Below, piece by piece: positions 1-6,738 of a DNA stretch of 8,988 nucleotides. A program made the position numbers and the translations under genes. The notes beneath the pieces are model-generated. The model searched no databases, was not told the DNA's origin, and saw only the letters and a list, made by a program, of their open reading frames with translations. This stretch comes from Clostridiales bacterium (GTDB lineage Bacteria; Bacillota; Clostridia; Tissierellales; Sedimentibacteraceae). Location of the stretch: NCBI GenBank assembly GCA_003457065.1, contig DMJQ01000063.1, forward strand, positions 8,698 through 17,685, in the 5' to 3' direction. Every line of letters begins with the position of its first letter. Positions within the stretch are counted from its first letter, which is position 1.

Positions 1-500
1 GTGCCGATGTAAAGATAGCCAAACGAGCCGGATTGCTGCATGATATAGGAAAAGCAGTGGATCATGAGGTAGAAGGTCCTCACGTTACCATAGGTGAAGA
101 TCTGGCAAGAAAATATAAAGAAAGCAAAGCCGTTATTCATGCGATAGCAGCCCATCATGGGGACATTGAGCCTCAGACTGTTGAGGCGGTATTGGTTCAG
201 GCGGCAGATGCCATTTCGGCAGCAAGACCGGGGGCAAGAAGAGAAACACTGGAAACTTATATTAAGAGATTAGAAAAGTTAGAAGAAATTTCAAATTCAT
301 TCGAAGGTGTAGAAAAATCTTTTGCTATTCAGGCGGGAAGAGAAGTGCGCATCATCGTTAAACCTGAAGTTACGAGCGATTCAAGTATAATTCTGATTGC
401 GAAAGACATAGTTAAGAAGATAGAAGAAGAAATGGAATACCCTGGACAAATAAAGGTTAATGTAATAAGAGAAACAAGAGCGACAGAGTATGCAAAATAA
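1..500 (+). CDS. rny: Ribonuclease Y, C-terminal part (5' end outside window)
   Basis: The reading frame is open from base 3 and gives about 165 residues ending at TAA 498-500. RNase Y is a membrane-anchored endoribonuclease that starts mRNA decay in Gram-positive bacteria. The visible part begins inside the metal-dependent HD domain: LLHDIGKA carries the His-Asp pair, and AAHHGDIEP follows about 38 residues later. After that come [11 protein letters not shown] and the family's C-terminal domain, ending in [11 protein letters not shown]. The full protein is normally near 515-520 residues, so the membrane helix, the coiled coil and the KH domain lie upstream of the window. An internal TTG at 33 could be mistaken for a start, but the conserved HD motif continues upstream of it. 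In many clostridia spoVS follows rny; here a terminator and an unrelated MFS gene follow. Identity is very secure. Confidence 0.95.
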   Translation, partial: ADVKIAKRAGLLHDIGKAVDHEVEGPHVTIGEDLARKYKESKAVIHAIAAHHGDIEPQTVEAVLVQAADAISAARPGARRETLETYIKRLEKLEEISNSFEGVEKSFAIQAGREVRIIVKPEVTSDSSIILIAKDIVKKIEEEMEYPGQIKVNVIRETRATEYAK

Positions 501-531
501 TTAAATAATATAAAGATATAAAGAAATGTAT

Positions 532-564
532 GGAAGTAAACAAATTTATTGTTTACTTCCTTTT
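532..564 (+). terminator. Intrinsic terminator after rny
   Basis: GGAAGTAAAC (532-541) pairs perfectly with GTTTACTTCC (551-560). Two more A-T pairs can form inside, leaving a loop of about 5 nt. TTTT and further AT-rich sequence follow directly. It lies 32 nt after the rny stop and separates rny from the MFS gene. Confidence 0.85.
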
Positions 565-578
565 AATTTAGTTATAAA
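549..578 (+). promoter_or_regulatory. Weak candidate promoter for the MFS-purB unit
   Basis: A TTGTTT -35 (549-554) is followed after 18 nt by a TATAAA -10 (573-578). The -35 lies inside the right arm of the rny terminator. Other AT-rich matches exist nearby, for example TAGAAT at 586-591, so the exact element is uncertain. Some promoter must exist between the terminator and the MFS start at 694. Confidence 0.25.
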
Positions 579-609
579 ATAAAAATAGAATATATAAGAA
601 GGAATCAAT

Positions 610-627
610 ATGAATAATCCAATTTGA
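610..627 (+). other. Five-codon mini-ORF (possible leader peptide) upstream of MFS gene
   Basis: An ATG at 610 encodes MNNPI and stops at TGA 625-627. It is preceded by a good ribosome binding site (AAGGA, 599-603) with 6 nt spacing. A second, overlapping frame of 22 codons runs from ATG 645 to TAA 711 across the MFS start, but it has no ribosome binding site. Short translated leaders are known upstream of some drug-efflux genes, where they control translation. Here that role is only inference, and chance is a real alternative. Confidence 0.25.
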
Positions 628-680
628 AAAACTCAATTATTTTAATGCAGCAACCGCTTTTTATTGTGCAAAAAAATAAT

Positions 681-696
681 CGGAGGTTTCGAATTG
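681..696 (+). promoter_or_regulatory. Ribosome binding site fixing the TTG start of the MFS gene
   Basis: CGGAGG (681-686) sits 7 nt before TTG 694-696. The frame is open upstream to another TTG at 664, but that codon has no ribosome binding site. The CGG of this site could pair weakly with CCG at 654-656. Confidence 0.7.
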
Positions 697-1860
697 GAAA
701 ACAGAAAACTTAATATTTCTTTATTGTATGCCGCAGTCTTATTTCAAGGCATGGTTTTTTACGGACCCATCGCAACATTGTATCGTCGTGCACATGGTCT
801 TTCGGTATATGACATCACGCTTATAGAAAGCATATCTCTGACGGTCATGATACTTCTTGAGATGCCGTGGGGTTATGTTTCAGATAAAATTGGCTATAAA
901 AAGACGATAGTAACATGCAATATGCTCTTTTTTGCATCAAAGATAGTATCTTGGAAGGCTGACAATTTCTTTATGTTTGCCGCAGAAAGGCTTTTGCTTT
1001 CGGTGGTATTGTCGGGTCTTTCGGGATGTGATTCGGCTTATTTGTATTTATCGGCAAATAAGGAAGACTGTCAACGCATGTTCGGCATCTATGAAGCCAT
1101 GGGCTCTGCCGGACTGATAATTGCTTCATTGATTTTTTCTGTCTGTGTAAAGGACAATTATGAAATGGCAGCTTTTTTAACGGTGGTTTCTTACGGTGCT
1201 GCAATGCTGATTTCTTTATTTTTGACTGAAGTTATGCCTGAGGCAGAAGAACGCTGCAATACCGGAAGAACAATGGATTCAATTATGGGTTCATTCGTGA
1301 GTGATAAAGCATTTATCATGTTTTTGCTGGCTTCTTCTCTGCTGACAGAAAGCAGTCAGGTGATCACGGTATTTTTAAGTCAGATACAGTACCTGAAATC
1401 CGGGATACTGCCGCAATATATGGGATATATTTATATTCTGGTAACCGTATCGGGGATGCTTGCGGCTTATTCGCATAAAATCATAGATCGAATCGGAGAA
1501 GGCAGGACAATAAGGCTTTTGTTTTTTACAGCCTTCATATCGTGCATCCTGATGGCACTGTTTTTAAATCCGGCTTTATCTGTACTCTGCGTTGTTTTAA
1601 TGAGGGTGTCGTCATCGGTTTTTATTCCTGTGTCCATGAATATAGAAAACCGACGGATAAAAACAGCAAACCGTGCAACCATGTTGTCGGCTTATTCAAG
1701 CATAATGAATATTATTGCCGTCATTATAAATCTGATTTTTGGAAAAATGGCAGATATTAATATTAGTTATGCTATGGCGTCAGGTGCTTTATTCTGTGCA
1801 GCAGGTCTGGTTTTATATGCTGTCTGGGAATCAGGAGACACAAAAATGCTCAATAAATAA
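694..1860 (+). CDS. Major facilitator superfamily (MFS) transporter
   Basis: This is a 388-residue integral membrane protein when read from TTG 694. The MFS loop 2-3 signature is clear at residues 60-70 (GYVSDKIGYKK), and a weaker second-half copy is at 261-271 (HKIIDRIGEGR). About twelve hydrophobic segments are spread over the two halves, with a hydrophilic central loop near 181-205. RIKTANRATMLSAYSS near 321-336 resembles the conserved region before the late helices of drug-efflux-like MFS proteins. The carrier probably works as a proton-coupled exporter, but the substrate cannot be told from sequence. The gene ends 27 nt before purB with no terminator between, so the two are probably co-transcribed. 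A link to purine compounds is possible, but it rests only on position. Confidence 0.85.
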   Translation: MENRKLNISLLYAAVLFQGMVFYGPIATLYRRAHGLSVYDITLIESISLTVMILLEMPWGYVSDKIGYKKTIVTCNMLFFASKIVSWKADNFFMFAAERLLLSVVLSGLSGCDSAYLYLSANKEDCQRMFGIYEAMGSAGLIIASLIFSVCVKDNYEMAAFLTVVSYGAAMLISLFLTEVMPEAEERCNTGRTMDSIMGSFVSDKAFIMFLLASSLLTESSQVITVFLSQIQYLKSGILPQYMGYIYILVTVSGMLAAYSHKIIDRIGEGRTIRLLFFTAFISCILMALFLNPALSVLCVVLMRVSSSVFIPVSMNIENRRIKTANRATMLSAYSSIMNIIAVIINLIFGKMADINISYAMASGALFCAAGLVLYAVWESGDTKMLNK

Positions 1861-1887
1861 AATTAAAATATATAAAAGAGGTATGAA

Positions 1888-3321
1888 ATGTCAAGAGATA
1901 CATATGAAAATCCGTTAATAACAAGATACGCAAGCAAGGAAATGTCCTATATATTTTCTGATGAAAGCAAGTTTTCCACATGGCGAAAGTTATGGGTGGC
2001 ATTGGCTGAAGCAGAAAAGGAAATGGGATTAAACATAACAGACGAACAAATAGCTGAAATGAAAGCAAATATCTACAACATAGATTATGATATGGCAGCT
2101 AAAAAGGAAAAAGAATTCAGGCATGACGTAATGGCTCATGTGCACACCTTCGGCGCAGCATGCCCTAAAGCAATGCCCATAATACATCTGGGAGCAACAA
2201 GCATGTACGTGGTGGACAATACAGATGCCATTCTGATGAAAGAAGCGCTCCTTTTGATAAAAAAGAAACTGGTCAATGTTATCAGCGCACTGTCGGAATT
2301 CTGCATGAAGTATAAAGATATGCCTGCGCTGGGATATACCCATTACCAGCCGGCGCAGCTGACAACTGTCGGCAAAAGAGCTGCTTTATGGCTTCAGGAT
2401 TTATATCTGGACTATGAGGAAATAAATCATGTATTATCCCTTGTCAAGTTAAGGGGAGTCAAAGGCACTACGGGTACACAGGCAAGCTTTATGAGCCTGT
2501 TTGATAATGACGGCGAAAAGGTTAAGATGCTTGAGAAAAAAGTGGTCGAAAAAATGGGATTTCACGAAGCTTTCAAATTGACAGGACAGACGTACACAAG
2601 AAAAGTCGATTTTTATGTGATGGCTGCTTTAAGCGGCATTGCACAAACTCTGCACAAAGCCACAAACGATATAAGAATTCTGCAGAGTCAGAAAGAAATT
2701 GAAGAGCCGTTTGAAAAAAATCAGATAGGATCCTCTGCCATGGCATATAAGAGAAATCCTATGAGAAGTGAAAGAATAGCCTCTCTGTCGAGATTTATCA
2801 TAGCTAATGAAGCAAACATGGCAAATACTCAGGCTACTCAGTGGCTGGAAAGAACGCTCGACGATTCCGCAATCAAAAGATTAAGCATACCTCAGGGCTT
2901 TCTGGCGGCAGATGCCGTTTTAGGCATTGCAATAAATGTGTTTTCCGGATTGGTTGTCAATGACAAGGTCATTGAAAAGCACATCAATGAGGAGCTGCCA
3001 TTTATGGCTACTGAAAACATCATAATGGAAGCTGTAAAGCGGGGCGGCAACAGACAGGAGCTTCATGAGGAAATCAGGGTTTTGTCAATGCAGTCTGCCG
3101 AACAGGTTAAAAAATTCGGAAAGCAGAATGATTTAATTGACAGAATGGCTGAAAGTGAAATAATAAATATGTCAAAGAAGGAGATTGAAGATACAATAAA
3201 TCCCGTAAATTATGTTGGAAGAGCACTTCAGCAGGTTGAAGAGTTCTACAATGAAACAATCAAACCGATTCTTGAGGAAAATAAAGACCTACTGGGAGTT
3301 AATGTTGAATTGAATGTTTAG
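1888..3321 (+). CDS. purB: Adenylosuccinate lyase
   Basis: This cytoplasmic enzyme of the aspartase/fumarase superfamily acts twice in purine synthesis. It splits SAICAR to AICAR, and adenylosuccinate to AMP, releasing fumarate each time. The 477-residue protein contains RHDVMAHVHTFG (residues 78-89) and THYQPAQLTTVGKR (151-164), which hold the catalytic histidines H79 and H152. The signature loop GSSAMAYKRNPMRSER (281-296) carries the catalytic serine. ERTLDDSA (321-328) and ELPFMATENIIM (369-380) are also typical. The length and long stretches of sequence match the animal ADSL type (about 480 residues) better than the 430-residue Bacillus type. The ATG start has AGAGGT (1877-1882) at 5 nt. 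The gene lies outside any visible pur operon, and no PurR-type site was recognised. Confidence 0.96.
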   Translation: MSRDTYENPLITRYASKEMSYIFSDESKFSTWRKLWVALAEAEKEMGLNITDEQIAEMKANIYNIDYDMAAKKEKEFRHDVMAHVHTFGAACPKAMPIIHLGATSMYVVDNTDAILMKEALLLIKKKLVNVISALSEFCMKYKDMPALGYTHYQPAQLTTVGKRAALWLQDLYLDYEEINHVLSLVKLRGVKGTTGTQASFMSLFDNDGEKVKMLEKKVVEKMGFHEAFKLTGQTYTRKVDFYVMAALSGIAQTLHKATNDIRILQSQKEIEEPFEKNQIGSSAMAYKRNPMRSERIASLSRFIIANEANMANTQATQWLERTLDDSAIKRLSIPQGFLAADAVLGIAINVFSGLVVNDKVIEKHINEELPFMATENIIMEAVKRGGNRQELHEEIRVLSMQSAEQVKKFGKQNDLIDRMAESEIINMSKKEIEDTINPVNYVGRALQQVEEFYNETIKPILEENKDLLGVNVELNV

Positions 3322-3346
3322 TTTCTTTCTGTATTAGTTAATATAT

Positions 3347-3388
3347 AGGGCAATGACAGAGGTTAGTTATTGCCCTGTGTTTTTATTT
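3347..3388 (+). terminator. Intrinsic terminator after purB
   Basis: AGGGCAATGAC (3347-3357) pairs with GTTATTGCCCT (3366-3376) over 11 bp with one G-T wobble, around an 8-nt loop. GTGTTTTTATTT follows. It lies 25 nt after the purB stop and ends the MFS-purB unit. Confidence 0.88.
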
Positions 3389-3414
3389 GAGAAATGTTCT
3401 TTACGCAATATAAG
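3387..3414 (+). promoter_or_regulatory. Candidate housekeeping promoter for the GGT-family gene
   Basis: TTGAGA (3387-3392) and TATAAG (3409-3414) are 16 nt apart. Transcription would start near 3421, just ahead of the AGGAGG site at 3428-3433 and the ATG at 3439. The -35 directly abuts the purB terminator tail. The start point is rather close to the ribosome binding site, which lowers confidence. Confidence 0.45.
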
Positions 3415-3438
3415 AATACAAATTTATAGGAGGAAGAG

Positions 3439-5043
3439 ATGATTTTTAATCCGGGAGAATATAAGTATTCATCAAGAAGAAATGTAGTCTACGGACATAA
3501 AGGAATGGTAGCAACATCACAACCGCTGGCATCACAGGCTGGACTGGAAATATTGAAGTCAGGCGGAAATGCAGTGGATGCAGCCATAGCCACGGCAGCA
3601 TGCCTGACGGTTGTAGAACCAACATCAAACGGTTTGGGCAGCGATGCGTTTGCGCTGGTGTGGATTAATGACAAACTGCACGGATTGAATGCAAGCGGCT
3701 ATTCACCATACAGTATTTCCATAGAAAAGCTGAAAGAAAGAGGCTGTAACGAAATTCCAAAGTACGGTGTAATACCTGTCATGGTGCCTGGAGCTCCAGC
3801 TGCGTGGGTTGAATTGTCCGAAAAATTCGGGAAGCTTTCATTGGAAGAAGTATTAAAGCCCGCTATAAATTATGCAAGAAACGGATTTACGGTTTCTGTC
3901 AATGTAAAACAGAGTTGGGATGCGGCATATAAAATTTATAAAAAAGAGCATGGTGAAGAATTCAAATATTGGTTTGATACATTCACTAAGGACGACAGAA
4001 CACCGGAATTCGGCGAGTTGTGGAAGCTGCCTCATCATGGTGATACACTTGAATCAATTGCTAAAACACACGGCGAATCATATTACAAAGGACATATTGC
4101 CGATAAAATTGATGCCTTCTTTAAAAAGTACAATGGTTATCTTTCAAAAGAAGATTTGAAAGAATACAGACCTGAATGGGTTAATCCGATCAGTGTTAAT
4201 TACAGAGGCTACGATGTTTGTGAAATACCGCCTAACAGCCAAGGTCTGGTTGCTTTAATGGCTCTCAATATATTAAAAGGATTTGACTTTATTAATAAGG
4301 ATGACGCCGACACTTATCACAAGCAGATTGAAGCAATGAAGCTGGCATTTGCAGATGGAATTAAATATATTACGGATGAAACACAGATGAAAGCAGAGGT
4401 AGATAAATTATTATCCTATAGTTACGGAAGCGAGAGAAGAAATTTAATAAATGATGAGGCTCTTATTCCTGAAGCCGGCAATCCGTTCAGCGGCGGCACG
4501 GTTTACTTATGTACGGCGGATGGTGACGGAAATATGGTTTCTTATATTCAAAGCAACTACATGGGATTTGGATCGGGTATAGTAATTCCAGAAACAGGCA
4601 TAGCACTTCACAATAGATTACATAATTTTAGTTATGACACTAACCACGAGAATTGTCTCATGCCACATAAAAAAACTTACCATACAATTATACCGGGGTT
4701 TTTAATGAGGGATGGAAAAGCTGTGGGTCCGTTCGGAGTGATGGGAGCCTTCATGCAGCCTCAGGGCCATGTGCAGGTGCTTTCAAATTTAATTGATTTT
4801 CATATGAATCCTCAGGAAGCGCTGGATGCTCCAAGATGGCAGTGGATCAAAGATAAAAGGATCGAAGTTGAGCCGGCAGTACCGCTGCATATAATAAATG
4901 AATTGCAGAAAAGAGGCCATGAAGTTAAAATGCAGCCTAATCCCGGCACATTCGGAAGAGGACAGATGATCTTGAGAACTGAGGAAGGCACGCTCTGCGG
5001 AGGAACAGAGCCGAGAACCGACGGACACATAGCAGTGTGGTAA
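3439..5043 (+). CDS. Gamma-glutamyltransferase-family Ntn hydrolase, cytoplasmic, YwrD/HpxW-like
   Basis: This is a 534-residue member of the GGT family, whose precursors cut themselves before a threonine that becomes the nucleophile. Motifs in order are SQPLASQAGLEILKSGGNAVDAAIA (residues 27-51, conserved N-terminal block), PTSNGLGSDAF (61-71), GGTVYLCTADGDGN (352-365), GFGSGIV (376-382) and PFGVMGAFMQPQGHVQ (431-446). T354 is the likely nucleophile, giving subunits of about 353 and 181 residues. No signal peptide is visible, unlike secreted GGTs. Classical GGTs have an FRExAP segment whose Arg binds the glutamyl alpha-carboxylate; here that place reads NASGYSP (84-90). This fits the YwrD/oxamate amidohydrolase-like branch, so the substrate may not be glutathione. 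The ATG has AGGAGG 5 nt upstream. The family call is secure; the substrate is unknown. Confidence 0.88.
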   Translation: MIFNPGEYKYSSRRNVVYGHKGMVATSQPLASQAGLEILKSGGNAVDAAIATAACLTVVEPTSNGLGSDAFALVWINDKLHGLNASGYSPYSISIEKLKERGCNEIPKYGVIPVMVPGAPAAWVELSEKFGKLSLEEVLKPAINYARNGFTVSVNVKQSWDAAYKIYKKEHGEEFKYWFDTFTKDDRTPEFGELWKLPHHGDTLESIAKTHGESYYKGHIADKIDAFFKKYNGYLSKEDLKEYRPEWVNPISVNYRGYDVCEIPPNSQGLVALMALNILKGFDFINKDDADTYHKQIEAMKLAFADGIKYITDETQMKAEVDKLLSYSYGSERRNLINDEALIPEAGNPFSGGTVYLCTADGDGNMVSYIQSNYMGFGSGIVIPETGIALHNRLHNFSYDTNHENCLMPHKKTYHTIIPGFLMRDGKAVGPFGVMGAFMQPQGHVQVLSNLIDFHMNPQEALDAPRWQWIKDKRIEVEPAVPLHIINELQKRGHEVKMQPNPGTFGRGQMILRTEEGTLCGGTEPRTDGHIAVW

Positions 5044-5171
5044 CATGTTTATTCAAAGTTTAAAAAATTTTTCATTAAAGAGTTCATGCGGAACAAAATT
5101 GTGTCCTGATCGTCTATATAATGAGGTTGTCTTTAGTGCAGATTTAAAATACTTTAGGCAGGAGGATTGTT
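5044..5171 (+). other. Gap between GGT-family and VanZ genes
   Basis: No convincing terminator is visible after the GGT-family gene; the AAAAAATTTTT tract near 5063-5073 lacks a GC stem. A perfect TATAAT (5117-5122) is present, but no -35 is properly spaced for it. GGAACA...TGTGTCC (5091-5107) can form a small bulged hairpin. Read-through from the upstream gene is possible. Confidence 0.4.
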
Positions 5172-6572
5172 GTGCGTTTAGATGAAATCTTTAGAACATT
5201 GGGGAGCGATATTTTTCTTGGAATTGCAGGAATAATTCTGTTGTATGCTCTGTTTGGGATTGGCTATTTTATAATCTACAGAAAGATTTTAAAAGGCAGC
5301 AAAAAAATTTCCCGCAGACAGATGATAATGACGGCTCTTATAACCGGGTATTTAATAATAATTATCGGCATAACACTTTTAGGTAGGGTGCAAGGCGTGT
5401 ATGGCAGGGTAAATCTTCATTTTCTGAGTTCATACAAGGCTGCATGGAATAAATTTGATGTTCGAAGCTGGCAGTACATAATTTTTAATATAATTATGTT
5501 TGTGCCCTTAGGAATATTGCTGCCCATTGCTCACAAGAAATTTCAGAATGTTGTTTTTACTTTATCAGCGGGTCTGACGCTGACTATAACTATTGAGTTA
5601 TTTCAATATGTTACGGGATGCGGTATTTTTGAACTGGATGATATATTTAATAACCTCATGGGAACCGTGGTCGGATACAGCATAATTATGACATTTTTCA
5701 GTTTGAAAAGAAAACAAGAACACAAATTTAAAAAATCAGCGGCATATTTTTTGCCGTCATTAATTGTAATATTGTCATTCGTCTCAGTCTTTGCTTATTA
5801 TGATTCTAAGGAATTCGGCAACTTATCTGAAAATTATGACTATAAAATAAATATGAATGATGTGACTATTATTACAGAATTGGGGTTTAGCACAGAAAAG
5901 AGAACTGCTCCAGTTTATAAGGCTCCATCACTGAGCAGGGATTCCGCAAAAGATTTTGCTGTTGAGTTCTTTAATAATATTAACATTGATACCTCAAATA
6001 TAGAAATAATCGATTATTATGAGGAAACTGTATTTTGGGTGCGTGGAGATGATGCATACAACATATGGCTTAATAATCTGGACGGAAGTTACAGTTACAC
6101 AGATTATTCCATGTTCGATAATGCAGTTCCTAAAATTGCAACGGCAGAAGTCATAAAGGAAAAATTGAAGCATTTTAATATAAATGTACCTGATGGTTAT
6201 TATGCGTTTGCATATGATGAAGACGGAAACTACTCTTTTAGAGTTAAAAATGTTGTCGGAAACACATTGATTAACGGAGATTTATCATGTTCTTACTATA
6301 GCGATGATACGATTAAAAGTATAGAAAATAACATGGTAGTTTATGAAAAGGTGAAAGATTCCAATGTCATAAGCGAAATGGAAGCGTATGAAAAAATAAA
6401 GAAAGGAAAATTTTCATATGGTATGTATGCCGACAAGATAGACACCATTGAAGTAAATGGCATTTCTTTAGACTACAGACTTGATTCTAAAGGATACTAC
6501 CAACCGGTTTATATATTTAATTCACTTATTAATGATGAACCGTATTCAATTATAATTCCTGCATTGCCGTGA
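5172..6572 (+). CDS. VanZ-like membrane protein with large extracytoplasmic C-terminal domain
   Basis: The 466-residue protein starts at GTG 5172, 6 nt after AGGAGG (5160-5165). Residues 1-180 form a VanZ-like domain with membrane segments near 14-36, 51-71, 101-120, 126-147 and 162-178. Family motifs are visible: NIIMFVPLGILLP (106-118), ELFQYVTG (142-149) and LDDIFNNLMG (155-164; the family usually has a DxxxN-G pattern here). A further helix at 190-209 leads into about 255 residues that should lie outside the membrane. Their last part, EAYEKIKKGKF then a YxxPVYxF-like stretch at 404-449, resembles the end of YycI/PepSY-type domains; this is a pattern match, not a proven homology. VanZ itself confers low-level teicoplanin resistance, but most VanZ-like proteins have no known function. 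The protein is much longer than a plain VanZ (about 160 residues). Confidence 0.8.
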   Translation: MRLDEIFRTLGSDIFLGIAGIILLYALFGIGYFIIYRKILKGSKKISRRQMIMTALITGYLIIIIGITLLGRVQGVYGRVNLHFLSSYKAAWNKFDVRSWQYIIFNIIMFVPLGILLPIAHKKFQNVVFTLSAGLTLTITIELFQYVTGCGIFELDDIFNNLMGTVVGYSIIMTFFSLKRKQEHKFKKSAAYFLPSLIVILSFVSVFAYYDSKEFGNLSENYDYKINMNDVTIITELGFSTEKRTAPVYKAPSLSRDSAKDFAVEFFNNINIDTSNIEIIDYYEETVFWVRGDDAYNIWLNNLDGSYSYTDYSMFDNAVPKIATAEVIKEKLKHFNINVPDGYYAFAYDEDGNYSFRVKNVVGNTLINGDLSCSYYSDDTIKSIENNMVVYEKVKDSNVISEMEAYEKIKKGKFSYGMYADKIDTIEVNGISLDYRLDSKGYYQPVYIFNSLINDEPYSIIIPALP

Positions 6573-6647
6573 TTTTTATGTAATGGTTTGAGTATTGGAT
6601 AGGTTAATTGTGTTATTTTATGCCAATGTCCTTAAATAAAACAGTGT

Positions 6648-6664
6648 TTAAGGAAGACTTAAGG
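6648..6664 (+). promoter_or_regulatory. Direct-repeat operator candidate, TTAAGG-N5-TTAAGG
   Basis: Two perfect TTAAGG boxes (6648-6653 and 6659-6664) are separated by 5 nt. The -35 hexamer begins exactly 11 nt after the second box starts. Six-base boxes in 11-bp phase are typical of OmpR/PhoB-family response-regulator sites. An inverted copy, CCTTAA, lies at 6630-6635. Which regulator binds is unknown. Confidence 0.45.
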
Positions 6665-6669
6665 TCGGT

Positions 6670-6698
6670 TTGATATAAATATTTAGATAAACTAAAAT
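6670..6698 (+). promoter_or_regulatory. Strong housekeeping promoter of the phosphodiester glycosidase gene
   Basis: TTGATA (6670-6675) and TAAAAT (6693-6698) are spaced by an ideal 17 nt. Transcription should begin near 6705, giving a leader of only about 34 nt before ATG 6739. Confidence 0.65.
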
Positions 6699-6713
6699 GG
6701 AAGTGAATAATTG

Positions 6714-6727
6714 ATAGCATAAGCTAT
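6714..6727 (+). other. Small hairpin in the glycosidase leader
   Basis: ATAGC (6714-6718) pairs with GCTAT (6723-6727) around an ATAA loop. It ends 11 nt before the ATG and occupies the place where a ribosome binding site is expected; none is visible there. Confidence 0.4.
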
Positions 6728-6738
6728 TAATAAAAAAT

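Larger units (their letters stand above)
6573..6738 (+). other. Regulatory gap between VanZ and glycosidase genes
   Basis: This gap holds an inverted repeat (CCTTAAA 6630-6636 with TTTAAGG 6647-6653, 10-nt loop), a second TTAAGG copy and a strong promoter. It contains no clear terminator: the inverted repeat is not followed by a T-run. An in-frame TAG at 6715-6717 blocks any longer start for the downstream gene. Confidence 0.5.

Noticed and set aside
33..500. Separate small gene starting at TTG 33
   Set aside because: The frame is open to the window edge, and the HD motif of RNase Y continues through this codon, so this is an internal Leu.
5117..5155. TATAAT at 5117-5122 and TTGTCT-N17-TACTTT at 5127-5155 as promoters of the VanZ gene
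   Set aside because: The first has no -35 at 16-18 nt. The second would start transcription inside the ribosome binding site at 5160-5165.
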